From contig NZ_SJEY01000012.1 in NCBI RefSeq assembly GCF_004761875.1, positions 1-64,000 on the forward strand: a stretch of 64,000 nucleotides of DNA, in the 5' to 3' direction. A program made the position numbers and the translations under genes. Positions 9,701 through 17,351 of the stretch are shown piece after piece; the first letter of the stretch is position 1; the number at the start of each line of letters is the position of its first letter. This DNA comes from Roseovarius aestuariivivens. GTDB lineage: Bacteria; Pseudomonadota; Alphaproteobacteria; Rhodobacterales; Rhodobacteraceae. The notes below the pieces were generated by a model. That model saw only the letters and a program-made list of their open reading frames with translations. It was not told the origin of the DNA and searched no databases.

Positions 9701-11982
9701 TGGTCCAGCTGCTGCAGGGCGGCGTGGTGGTCGCCGAGACGACCACGGACGGCAACGGCGGGTACACCTTCGAGGGTCTCGCGGCCGGCGACTACCAGGT
9801 GCGCTTTGCCGCGGATCCGGACCGTCCGTTCAGCCCGCAAGACGTGGGCGACGACGCGACCGATTCCGACGTTGATCCGACCAACGGCACGACGGACACG
9901 ATCACGCTCGCCGCGGGCGAAGACGTGTCCGACGTCGATGCTGGCGTCTGCGAGAAGGCCTCTCTGGGCGACAAGGTGTTCCTCGACGCGGACCGGGACG
10001 GCGTACAGGATGTCGGCGAGCCTGGCGTGGCGGGGGTCACCGTGACGCTCACGGGCGGCGGCGCGGACGGCGTCATCGGCACGCCGGACGACACCACCAA
10101 GGTGCTGGTGACCGACGGCAACGGCGAGTATCTGTTCACGGACCTCGATCCGGGCACCGAGTACAAGGTGACCTTCTCCGACCTGCCGGCGGGGACCGAG
10201 TTCACGCTCGCCAACCAGGGCGGCGACGACGCCGCGGACAGCGACGCGGATCCGACCAACGGCATGACCCAGATCGTGACGCTGGCGCCGGGCGAGGAGA
10301 ACCGCACGCTCGACGCTGGCATCGTGGAGAAGCTCGCTTCTCTCGGGGACCGAGTGTTCGAGGATCTGAATGCCAACGGAATTCAGGATCCCGGGGAAAG
10401 CGGGATCGCAGGCGCGCTTGTCCGATTGCTGGATGCGGCGGGTACAGTGCTTGCCACCGATACGACGGACGCGGACGGTCTTTACGACTTTGATGGTCTG
10501 GCACCGGGCGATTACCGCGTCGAGTTCGTGCAACCTGCCGGTTTTGATGCGGCGAGTGCGCCGAACCAAGGCGGCGACGATGCCGTCGACAGCGACGGCA
10601 CGCCGGAGGCCGGCAATTTCCGCACGGGCGTCATTTCGCTCGATCCGGGCGAAAATGATCCGACGAACGATCAGGGCTTTTACAAGTTTGCCAGCCTGGG
10701 CGACTTCGTCTGGCAGGACCTGGACGGCGATGGAATCCAAGATGTCGATGAACCGGGCGTCGATGGTGTCACGGTCGAGTTGAAGGACGCGAATGGTGCT
10801 GTCATTGCCACGACAACGACGGCGAATGGCGGTGCCTACCGGTTCGACAACCTCACGCCGGGCACATATTCGGTTGCTTTCGTCGCACCTGCCGGCTTTG
10901 CGTTCACGGTGGCTGATGCAGGCGCCGACGACGCTCTGGACAGCGATGCGGATCCGACCAGTGGCATGACGCAGCAGGTCACTCTGGCATCGGGCGAGTT
11001 CAACGGAACGCTCGATGCGGGTCTGATCATACCGAACCAGCCGCCCGAGCCCGCGCCGGACAAGGCCGCGGTTTGCTCGGACGAGACCGTCACGATCGAC
11101 GTGCTCGCAAATGACATCGATCCGGAAGGCGGGGCGCTGAACATCGTCGCGGTCGATGGCGTGGCGATCACCGAAGGCGACTCTGTCACGCTTTCAGGAA
11201 GCCAGGCGGTTGTCACGCTGATCGGCGGCCAGCTGGTTTATGATCTGTCCGGTGTGGGCGATACGTTCGATGCGCTGTCCTTCGGCAGCGAAGATGCCGA
11301 CAGTTTCAGCTACACGGTCGCGGATGCCGGCGGGGCCGTCGCAACGAGCACCGTGGACGTGAAGGTCTGTGGCTCGGCGAATTCGCTGCTCACCGACGGT
11401 ATCCCAACAACGATCTCGTATGAAATCTTCGACAAGGTGCCGGGCGACTTTTCGGAGGCCTTTACCGTGGCGTTGGCCAGCGCGGATGCCCGGTTCGACG
11501 GTCTGGTCATCGACGAAGTGTATTGCGTCGATGCCTTCCTGCCGACTGACGCGGATGTGTTCATCGGCGGCAGTTTCGCACTGGCGACCGAGGCGAATGC
11601 CGATGCCCTGGGCCTGCTGCCCGAGGTTGGCGACAATATCGACCTGATCAACTACATCCTGAACCAGGATTTCACATCGCAGGACAATGGCGATGGGACG
11701 TCGACCAACTACACCGACCTCGAAGTTCAGGGTGCGATCTGGCAGTTGACCAACGGCGACGACTTCCTGTTTGGTCCGGGCGGAAATCCGGGGGACGGCC
11801 CGGCTGGGACACAGGCGAATGTCGACGAAATCGTGGCTGACGCCGTGGCCAACGGCAGCGGCTTCGACTTGGGTGACGGCAGTGTCGTCGCGGCCTTCCT
11901 GGTTCCGACGGCACCGGGCTTCGAAGACAGCCAGCCCTACATCGTCGCCTTCGAGTGCGATTGTGATACACCTTTCGTGTAG
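6763..11982 (+). CDS. Giant SdrD-B repeat surface protein with C-terminal thioester-like domain
   Basis: 1739 residues from the ATG at 6763 (MSLDDQKFVISEN), chosen because GGAGAA lies 7 nt upstream; a TTG 54 bp earlier is a poorer start. Layout: three cadherin-like N-terminal repeats of about 260 residues (each with LDCGE/ICV-type cysteines and DYENP.D..GDN.YDV), then five SdrD-B-type modules (GSLSGRYF, ASLGDKVFLDADRDG, ASLGDRVFEDLNANG and others) with putative Ca2+-binding DxDxDG loops. A VLANDIDPEGG-type domain follows, then a C-terminal region with Cys1588 (VYCVDAF) and Gln1656 (VQGAIWQLTNGD). That pattern matches the Cys-Gln pair of bacterial thioester domains that form covalent bonds to host or surface ligands. 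There is no N-terminal signal peptide and no CTERM sorting signal, so type I export is possible. A 228-bp exact internal repeat is present. Confidence 0.85.
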   Translation: MSLDDQKFVISENTEFVTDLDCGEGENPDLGKDICAVTDKDLNGFGEDTEKPTSYVLSLGELSATLVTQDTTGKVNDKVEVGAVGSGDDGDGSYFIRVSKDSDPTKTDGLFFEGTVAQGDSFEAAGSFGSETFVHIYSSDGGTLLQTINFHTSCSSPLIIGDQYGSITLEGATLEGKDTGTVYTVGQTETDGDVGVVYEITGGNDADDFVVDPDTGEVSFLTPPDYENPTDSDGDNKYDVEVTAFFVDAYGVKTGEICEVKPIEVCVEDDCISILENTNPVIVDLDCGEEENPDLGLDLCVERDALRDSGVDASKLTQLTLSLGNELTTVSSSDQGGKLEVGSVQPGDDGDGVYFIRVSNKNNPDDLNENFFAGTVSAGGSFTFQSTTGGRNEFGSETFVHIFDDDGTFLQTINFHTSCSAPIAIGDQYGSVTLEAGAFTDKGTGALIEYGVSGAPGDAGVVYEITGGNDADDFVVDPDTGEVSFLTPPDYENPTDSDGDNKYDVEVTAFFVDAYGVKTGEICEVKPIEVCVEDELDEVCIGENTVSVINVDLTVDCPKEKPKDVGLEVCAEIERLKDAENIELDKPTELTLTLGDTLSTDPSSVQPSGKSSVSSIFATEDGDGELFVRVTDDDDPTNTGTVYFSGSLQFGETFTALASNAGEDKFSSNTYVHIFDDNGTLLQTIQYHTSCSAPILIGDQVGSVTVTAVGVPDRETGIVTTFGGTETTIETLGEGDIVYSIAGGADSARFTIDTDTGELTFIDAPDYENPQDMGGDNVYDVIVRATAKSDPACFTDKLLEICVEDTPEGGSLSGRYFCDTNDNDQDDNNGDEPGVAGVLVILLNADGTPATDLDGNPVASVYTDANGEYSFDNLSAGTYAVVFDDVDAVTFGKALVTPNVGDDTSDSDAVGTNVLSTIDNVVVVDDADTGDNDVGVEYLFGSLSGRYFVDNAPGDRDTDCDGQDNDFGGDTTTTAVAGALVQLLQGGVVVAETTTDGNGGYTFEGLAAGDYQVRFAADPDRPFSPQDVGDDATDSDVDPTNGTTDTITLAAGEDVSDVDAGVCEKASLGDKVFLDADRDGVQDVGEPGVAGVTVTLTGGGADGVIGTPDDTTKVLVTDGNGEYLFTDLDPGTEYKVTFSDLPAGTEFTLANQGGDDAADSDADPTNGMTQIVTLAPGEENRTLDAGIVEKLASLGDRVFEDLNANGIQDPGESGIAGALVRLLDAAGTVLATDTTDADGLYDFDGLAPGDYRVEFVQPAGFDAASAPNQGGDDAVDSDGTPEAGNFRTGVISLDPGENDPTNDQGFYKFASLGDFVWQDLDGDGIQDVDEPGVDGVTVELKDANGAVIATTTTANGGAYRFDNLTPGTYSVAFVAPAGFAFTVADAGADDALDSDADPTSGMTQQVTLASGEFNGTLDAGLIIPNQPPEPAPDKAAVCSDETVTIDVLANDIDPEGGALNIVAVDGVAITEGDSVTLSGSQAVVTLIGGQLVYDLSGVGDTFDALSFGSEDADSFSYTVADAGGAVATSTVDVKVCGSANSLLTDGIPTTISYEIFDKVPGDFSEAFTVALASADARFDGLVIDEVYCVDAFLPTDADVFIGGSFALATEANADALGLLPEVGDNIDLINYILNQDFTSQDNGDGTSTNYTDLEVQGAIWQLTNGDDFLFGPGGNPGDGPAGTQANVDEIVADAVANGSGFDLGDGSVVAAFLVPTAPGFEDSQPYIVAFECDCDTPFV
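7344..7571 (+). repeat. Exact 228-bp intragenic repeat, copy 1
   Basis: Identical by eye to 8139-8366 (offset 795 bp, in frame). It encodes the end of the first cadherin-like repeat (GVVYEITGGNDADDF through EVCVED). Flanking portions of the same repeats have diverged, so this block has been homogenised recently. Confidence 0.9.
8139..8366 (+). repeat. Exact 228-bp intragenic repeat, copy 2
   Basis: Second copy of 7344-7571. The equivalent part of the third repeat (about 8970-9175) is clearly diverged, so homogenisation affected only repeats one and two. Confidence 0.9.
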
Positions 11983-12150
11983 GTGCATGAGGGAATGAAA
12001 CAGGGATCAATGCGGGGACGCGCAATTGCGGGCCCTCGCGCTGATCCAAAAAAATAAACCTGCCGGAGCACCGCCGAAAGCCTTGGCGAATTGGGCAGGC
12101 AAACCGAGGAGCGCGAGCATGTTAAGATGTGAATCTGAAAGGAGTGGACT

Positions 12151-12342
12151 ATGAAGAAACACCTGATCGGTCTGTCGACATTCGCGACGACCACCATCAT
12201 GGCCGGTGCGGTCATGGCACAAGGCGTGGTGCCGAAACCGGTACGCGTCCCAGAGATCAGCGCTCTGGAAGGCGGTGCGGCATTGGCTGCGCTTGCAGCC
12301 ATCGTGCTGTTGGCGTGGGAGCGTCGTCGCCGCGCGTCCTGA
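12151..12342 (+). CDS. Minimal VPEID-CTERM sorting-signal protein
   Basis: 63 residues preceded by a good ribosome binding site (AAAGGAG, 8 nt from the ATG). Residues 1-23 form a signal peptide (MKKHLIGL..., cleavage likely after VMA). Residues 33-37 are VPEIS, followed by a hydrophobic segment AALAALAAIVLLAW and a basic tail ERRRRAS, which is the tripartite architecture of VPEID-CTERM exosortase substrates. The chain left after both cleavages would be only about a dozen residues. The next gene is the fused exosortase E/protease, the expected processing enzyme. The role of such a tiny substrate is unknown to me. Confidence 0.88.
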   Translation: MKKHLIGLSTFATTTIMAGAVMAQGVVPKPVRVPEISALEGGAALAALAAIVLLAWERRRRAS

Positions 12343-12472
12343 TCGACGCGTTAAAGCTGATGGTCACGTGGGGTCCGCGCCCGAGGGTGCCGGGGCCCGC
12401 GTGGCCATTCAAGGCACTGCCTGGATAAGCATTCAAAATCGATCTCTTATCCGCACCGAGCTGATGTGATTC

Positions 12473-14086
12473 ATGAGCCTAGCCAAGACATCGTCTAAAC
12501 CTGTCCAGATCCCGTGGCCTTGGGTCCTGGCGGGCGTGGTGTTGATGGGTGAGTTGCTCGTCTTGTGGATCCTTTACGACGAAGGCTTCGAATTCACCTG
12601 TAGGGATGCTCTGCCCGAGGCGTATTGCGCCTTTGCAGGCCACATCGTTCCGCGCGCGCTGGGGGTTTTGGCCGTGCTTTCGGTCGGGGCGCTTGCGTGG
12701 CCCTCACTTCTGCGTCCGCTTCTCACCAACGGAAAGCCGCAAACCGTCCCCGGTATGGGGCTCAATCTTCTTGGTTTCTCGTTGATCCTGGCGCCCTTCA
12801 GCTGGGTGTCTGATGCGGCTGGATCATTTGCCGTGACGATGGCCGCTTTGATGTGGTCCGTCGGGGGGATTTTGGCCGCCGTCGGCATTTGCCTGATGGT
12901 GACGCCCGCACGGGGCTGGCGGGACCTGTTGTCGAAGTCCTGGCTCTTGCTCGGGATCCTGACCGCCGTGGGCCTCGTGCTGCCGGAGGTCACCACGCAG
13001 CTTTTCGCCTGGTCCTATCCGCTCTGGCATACGGGGCAGGTGACCGAATGGACTTTTGCAGCGGTCGTGTCGGTGTTGCTGGTATTCGGCTACACGCTTG
13101 AGACCGATCCGTCGATTCAGCTGATCTCGGCCAATGATTTCGCCGTTCTGGTCGGACCGCAATGTTCCGGCGTGGAAGGATTTCTGCTGATCACGGTATT
13201 TCTGACCGTCTACCTAATCCTGTTCCGTAAGGACCTGCGTTTCCCTCACGTGCTGCTGCTGTATCCCCTCGGGCTCGGCATCAGCTGGCTCTTCAATGTC
13301 GCGCGCATTTCCGTTCTGCTTGCGATCGGGGCCGACATTTCCCCGTCGCTTGCGGTCGGTGGCTTCCACTCTCATGCTGGTTGGCTGACCTTCACCGCGC
13401 TGTCCATCGCGCTGATCGGGCTTTCGCGCTTTGTGCCGTTCTTCACGACGCACGAGTTCAGGCAAGCCCCCACGGGGAGTTCGATTTTCAAAGATCCCGT
13501 CGCGGCGAGGATCCTGCCGTTCATTGTCTTCATGCTGAGCGCCTTGCTGCTCTCGACGTTCTCGCAGAACCCGAGCCTCTATTATCCGGTCAGGGTCTTG
13601 GCCTTGACCGCTATCATTTTGGCGTTCTGGCCCATTTACAGGTCATTGCCCTGGCGCCCCAGCCCAGAGGCCCTGCTTGCTGGGCTCGCTATCGGAATGC
13701 TTTGGATCCTGATCCCGGCATCGGACGGATCCGTTCAGCCCTATGGCGACTTGGCTGGACTGTCTCTTGCCGCGTGGTTCCTCTTGCGCGGGATCGGGAC
13801 CATCATGCTTGTTCCGATTGTCGAAGAGCTTTTCTTCCGGGATTACCTGGAAGGCAGGCTGCGCTTGCGCGAGGGACGGGGATGGGTCGTCTTTGCAGCG
13901 TTGCTTTCAGCGGCGGCATTCGCGGCGTTGCACGATCGCTGGGCCGAAGCCTTTGTCGCGGCCTTGGTATTTTCGTGGGTGTTTCGGCGTTCGGGCCGCA
14001 TCACCGATGCGATTGTGGCCCATGCCGTGGCAAATGGAGCTATATTTGCATTTGCCGTTCTTTCTGGGCGAATGCATATAATTTGA
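12473..14086 (+). CDS. xrtE: Exosortase E/CPBP-type protease fusion (VPEID-CTERM system)
   Basis: 537-residue polytopic membrane protein. The N-terminal two thirds is an exosortase: nucleophile Cys231 in GPQCSGVEGF, Arg278 in NVARI and His299 in GGFHSHAG are the expected catalytic residues for cleaving the CTERM sorting signal of the neighbouring 63-residue protein. The C-terminal third is a CPBP (CAAX-protease-like) intramembrane metalloprotease with EELFFR (Glu451-Glu452, Arg456), His487 in AALHD and HAVAN (His517, Asn521). The fusion of both enzymes in one chain is the hallmark of exosortase E. The start is ATG at 12473, 130 bp after the VPEID gene on the same strand, so co-transcription is likely. 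All catalytic residues are present, so the enzyme should be active. Confidence 0.92.
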   Translation: MSLAKTSSKPVQIPWPWVLAGVVLMGELLVLWILYDEGFEFTCRDALPEAYCAFAGHIVPRALGVLAVLSVGALAWPSLLRPLLTNGKPQTVPGMGLNLLGFSLILAPFSWVSDAAGSFAVTMAALMWSVGGILAAVGICLMVTPARGWRDLLSKSWLLLGILTAVGLVLPEVTTQLFAWSYPLWHTGQVTEWTFAAVVSVLLVFGYTLETDPSIQLISANDFAVLVGPQCSGVEGFLLITVFLTVYLILFRKDLRFPHVLLLYPLGLGISWLFNVARISVLLAIGADISPSLAVGGFHSHAGWLTFTALSIALIGLSRFVPFFTTHEFRQAPTGSSIFKDPVAARILPFIVFMLSALLLSTFSQNPSLYYPVRVLALTAIILAFWPIYRSLPWRPSPEALLAGLAIGMLWILIPASDGSVQPYGDLAGLSLAAWFLLRGIGTIMLVPIVEELFFRDYLEGRLRLREGRGWVVFAALLSAAAFAALHDRWAEAFVAALVFSWVFRRSGRITDAIVAHAVANGAIFAFAVLSGRMHII

Positions 14087-14216
14087 TCATTTGTATTTAA
14101 AAATTTAAACTAATAACGAAAAGTTTTTCAAATAATGATATAATCACACACAAGATTTCTGATGTCTTTAAAATTATCTATGCTCGATTTCTGGAATATA
14201 TTGGAGTCAAATTAAT

Positions 14217-14687
14217 TTAAAATTTTTCGACAAGCGTATATTCCAGAGACGTGTCGAGTCGCCCTTCTATGGCCAGGTATGTTTTGAAGTTCAAGGCTCT
14301 GTTTTTTGTTTCAGATCTGGTTTGTGTGAGCAAGCATGCGTGAGTTGTTCGTCCAAAATTCGACATGAAAACCAAATCTTCATTCTTCATCATTTTCAAT
14401 TTTTGAACTCCTATTGGTGCGTTATGCAAAAGAAAGACTTCAGCATTTGGTCCTTTGAAATTAATATGGGTTGGTATTTGTGTGATGCCTTTTGTGATGA
14501 AAACATCTCCAACTTCAAAATCACTACTATCAGTAATCACTTCGCCATAAAGAACGCCGATTTTTACTGACATTTCTTCCACGCAAACTATCCGCGTGTA
14601 GGTCTCCAAATGTTTTGAGACTTGGTGTGTTGGGTTCTGAAAAACTTCCCAACTACGTCCAGCCTGCGCTGCGGTTAAAGCGCTCAT
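14217..14687 (-). CDS. AT-rich hypothetical protein
   Basis: 156 residues, MSALTAAQAGRSWEVFQ to EYTLVEKF, with a plausible ribosome binding site (GAGG, 8 nt upstream of the ATG). Base composition is much more AT-rich than the genes on either side, suggesting acquisition. Predicted mixed alpha/beta, no signal peptide or membrane segment, and no family I recognise. It sits convergent to xrtE at the edge of the decayed mobile region and might be a transferred orphan. Confidence 0.55.
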   Translation of the reverse strand: MSALTAAQAGRSWEVFQNPTHQVSKHLETYTRIVCVEEMSVKIGVLYGEVITDSSDFEVGDVFITKGITQIPTHINFKGPNAEVFLLHNAPIGVQKLKMMKNEDLVFMSNFGRTTHACLLTQTRSETKNRALNFKTYLAIEGRLDTSLEYTLVEKF

Positions 14688-14966
14688 CAGCTAAGCCTCA
14701 TATTTTTGTGTGCCGTTCATTCTTTGCGTCTGTAGACACTTGTCGTTAGATGAAATGATTGTTTGGACATCACGATGATGAAACTTTGAAGAATTTTGTT
14801 CGAAAAAGAACGTTTTTTGGGCTTGGAGGTAGAGGCTTTGGCGGCCACAATCTATGATTGTGCGTCTTTTTTCCGGTACTTACGCCTGTTGGGTATCTGA
14901 TTTGATGTCCCAAGTTTCCACATCTGAATTGGTCCACCGATATGTTGAGGAACTGGAAGGCGGGGA

Positions 14967-15086
14967 ATGACGAACAAGCGACACAAGCCAGTAGAAACAG
15001 TTCCGAAGCTTCGGCAAGTTGAGGTTCTCGTCGGTCAAGTCATGGCGCGTGTGGATGTGATCTACGAAGTGCGCACGCCGGAATAG
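14967..15086 (+). pseudogene. IS3-family OrfA, N-terminal remnant
   Basis: The ATG at 14967 opens MTNKRHKPVETVPKLRQVEV, then LVGQVMARVD, ending at a premature TAG. This is the start of an IS3-group OrfA (…KRHKPEEIV.KLRQVEVLVGQG.), whose helix-turn-helix normally continues with TYYRWRK. Only 39 codons remain and the sequence after the stop is unrelated. A dead fragment. Confidence 0.7.
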
Positions 15087-15291
15087 ACCCAGTACCTTTG
15101 ATGCACGCAGCTTTACGAAGTGCCTATTGCTAAAGACTTCTCGTACATTCTTGCTGCTCTGTTTCTGACAGTAGATCAGCCCAGATGGAGTCTGCGATTG
15201 AACCGCCATTACTTGTATGTAGCGCGTGCGAACTCCTGATTTGGAAATCCATTAGCGTTAGGCACGAAAAATAGCCTCACTAAGTGGTTTT

Positions 15292-15926
15292 TTGCGCAAA
15301 GCGCCGCCCGCGCGACTTAAGGCTTTCTTTTATGGTCCGCACGTCGAAGCAGGAAAGGACTTTGATTGGATCAGCGACGGGCGCGGGAAGGCGTTTGTAC
15401 AATCTGTTGAACGGCTTCTGTCTGGCCTGCCGGACCGCTTGCAAGACAAGCTGCGCGCCGAACTCGACCACTTAACAACTCTGGCCGATAGCGACGGAAT
15501 GAAAGGCGCCGAGAAAGTCTGCGCCGGTCAGGGCATCGACCTGGAGGGCTTGCAGGGTAACAAAGACGTTTTGCTTATGCTGGCGGTTGATCACCCGCAG
15601 ATCATCGGCCGCGTATCGGTCGAGCGGCCTGACCTGATCGCAGTTGCAGGGGATTACAAGGTGCTGGCCACGCAGATCGCGTCGGCCCTAGAGTGTAGGC
15701 CACGCGCGCCGCGCCCCCTTGCCGAACAGGCTTGGCACATCGAGACGGTCAGGTCTGACGCTGCTGACATCGCGGTTTATGTCCATCCCTGCCTGGAGAC
15801 GATGCAAGACCTGCATTCGCTGGAGACCGTTCTGAGCCGACAGGTGCGCCCACGATTTGGGCTGTTTGCTTATGGCGGGTGGCACCTTGGCAGTGCCTCG
15901 CATGACCACCGCGCCCCCTTGATCAG
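15292..15926 (+). pseudogene. Fragment of an unidentified mobile-element gene
   Basis: An open frame from a TTG at 15292 with protein-like sequence (AFFYGPHVEAGKDFDW, then ERLLSGLPDRLQDKL) running to about 15900. The frame stays open to 16041, but coding character appears to move to another frame near 15920. The weak start and the context of broken mobile genes suggest a truncated or frameshifted gene. Function not recognised. Confidence 0.35.
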
Positions 15927-16289
15927 GTGTTCGGGTTCGATGCGGCGCAAGGTTGTCTTGTGGCCAAGGTCGGCTCGTCCGAGCTTGTCGACGCTCCTGC
16001 CAAGCCCAAGGGTGGACGCACGTCCCGGCACGCCGACCTGATCAAGGCGATCATCGCGGATCGCGCCGCGAACGGGCGCACAGAAACCGGCCCGTACGCG
16101 GAAATCCGTGCGATCCGGAGCGAATACGCCGCGCGTTTCCATTGCCATGCCCCACCGTCGCGTTCGACCATCGCGCGCGACTTGGCCGATGCGCGCAGTG
16201 GCCCATACCTGGTTCATAACCAAGGCGCTGTTTTGAACCGCCCTCCGTTCGTCATCGTCCGTCCATACCCAAGCAAAGGAGTGTGCGCC
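15927..16289 (+). pseudogene. Unidentified open segment upstream of the AlpA-like gene
   Basis: From a GTG at 15927 (VFGFDAAQGCLVAKVGS) the frame is open without a stop into the AlpA-like gene. Its centre (GGRTSRHADLIKAI, then RSTIARDLADARSGP) resembles a small DNA-binding helix-turn-helix region. No ribosome binding site is seen. It may be the continuation of the 15292 frame after a frameshift, but no homologue is recalled. Confidence 0.3.
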
Positions 16290-16505
16290 ATGACGGATAC
16301 GCCCAAACTGTTTTCGCAAGCCATGCAGGTGCTGGCCGTTTCCCCAAATGAAGTGGCGCGCTTGTGCGGCATCGGGCGCACGTCGCTCTATGCCGCCATC
16401 GGCAAGGGCGAGTAGAAAAGCCTCAAGATCGGCACGCGACGCCTGATCACCATCGATGCTCTGCGCGAATGGCTCAAGCGTAACGAGGCCCCTTCGGGCG
16501 AGTGA
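16290..16505 (+). pseudogene. AlpA/excisionase-type regulator broken by an in-frame TAG
   Basis: Starts at the ATG at 16290 with AAAGGA 9 nt upstream. The winged-helix motif of AlpA-like regulators is clear: SPNEVARLCGIGRTSLYAAI, then after the stop KIGTRRLITIDALREWLK. A TAG at 16413-16415 interrupts the wing where Leu (TTG) is usual, and the frame then continues cleanly to the TGA at 16503. Intact AlpA proteins control integrase or excision in prophage-like islands; here it directly precedes a recombinase remnant. A single nonsense change explains the break. Confidence 0.7.
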
Positions 16506-16512
16506 GGCGACG

Positions 16513-17083
16513 ATGCGCGCGACCACCCCACGCGAGATGCGCGACAAGGCGCTCTTTGGCATGCTTTGCTTGACAGGAATCCGCGTCTCGGCCCTGATCA
16601 GTCTGCGCCTCAAACATATCGATCTGAACGACAAATCTGTAACTCAGAATCCACGCGAAGTTGCCACGAAGTTCGGTAAATCCATGCAAACCTTCTTTAC
16701 CAAAGGTTTCCCCGAGGCCGAGACAGCCCTGCGCGCGTGGATCGCCTATCTCGAAGACGAAGCACTCTACGGCCCGGACGATCCGCTATTCCCTGCGACC
16801 GCCATCGCACCGAAAATCAACGCCGGCTTCAAGGCGAATGGATTTGACCGCCGTACGTGGAAGAGCACCGAGCCCGCCCGCAAGATCGTTAACGCAGCCT
16901 TTACCGCAGCAGGCCTGCCCACCTTCGGCCACCACGCCTTCCGTCACATGCTGGCCCGCCATATCCCAAAACCTCGGCCACACGGATCTTCTGACCACCC
17001 TGCGCAGTTACGGTCGGATTGACTGCGGCCGGCTGCGCAGACTGATCACTGGCGAGTCAGTCGACGATACTCGGGAAGAGTGA
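16513..17083 (+). pseudogene. Tyrosine recombinase remnant, N-truncated and frameshifted
   Basis: From 16513 (MRATTPREMRDKALFGM) the frame gives the catalytic half of a phage-type integrase: the first Arg in LTGIRVSALISLRLKHID and the HAFRH box. Near 16966-16970 the frame shifts. The third frame then continues SQNLGHTDLLTTLRSYGRI, which supplies the LGH box and the catalytic Tyr. The N-terminal arm- and core-binding domains are missing. It is likely the integrase of an older element next to the left boundary of the intact island. Confidence 0.75.
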
Positions 17084-17185
17084 AACGAGCCGCTTTAAAG
17101 AGCATTCAGGTGTTGGAATAAGCGTGGGAACGCATTTTCAACTGTGCCGTAAAACTTCGCAAAAACGCAAAGTTACAAGCATATA

Positions 17186-17203
17186 GTGGCGGAGACGAAG
17201 GGA
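17186..17203. repeat. Left attachment-site core of the island
   Basis: 18-bp direct repeat of the tRNA-Ser(GCU) 3' terminus, including the complement of its CCA end. It lies 148 bp before the integrase start. Matching to 31164-31181 stops exactly at position 18. Confidence 0.85.
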
Positions 17204-17319
17204 GCAATACTCTTCTTTTCTTCAAGGCGTGAAAGTAAAATAACATTCTGTTAAAAAACATTTTTTCGGATTTCCACTATCATGCGCTTGCAACCGCTTT
17301 CACTGAATGTCACGCTCAA

Positions 17320-17348
17320 AGTGTATCTGGATGTGATAAAAGTGTATC
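17320..17348 (+). promoter_or_regulatory. AGTGTATC direct repeats before the integrase
   Basis: AGTGTATC occurs at 17320-17327 and 17341-17348, immediately before the integrase GTG. The same octamer recurs at 31089-31096, with CTGTATC at 31102-31108, next to the other attachment core. Integrase arm-type binding sites would show this distribution. Autoregulation of the integrase promoter is an alternative. Confidence 0.45.
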
Positions 17349-17351
17349 TCA

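Noticed and set aside
9592..10740. 382-codon minus-strand frame over the SdrD modules
   Set aside because: Antisense to repeated SdrD domains; repetitive V/R composition only.
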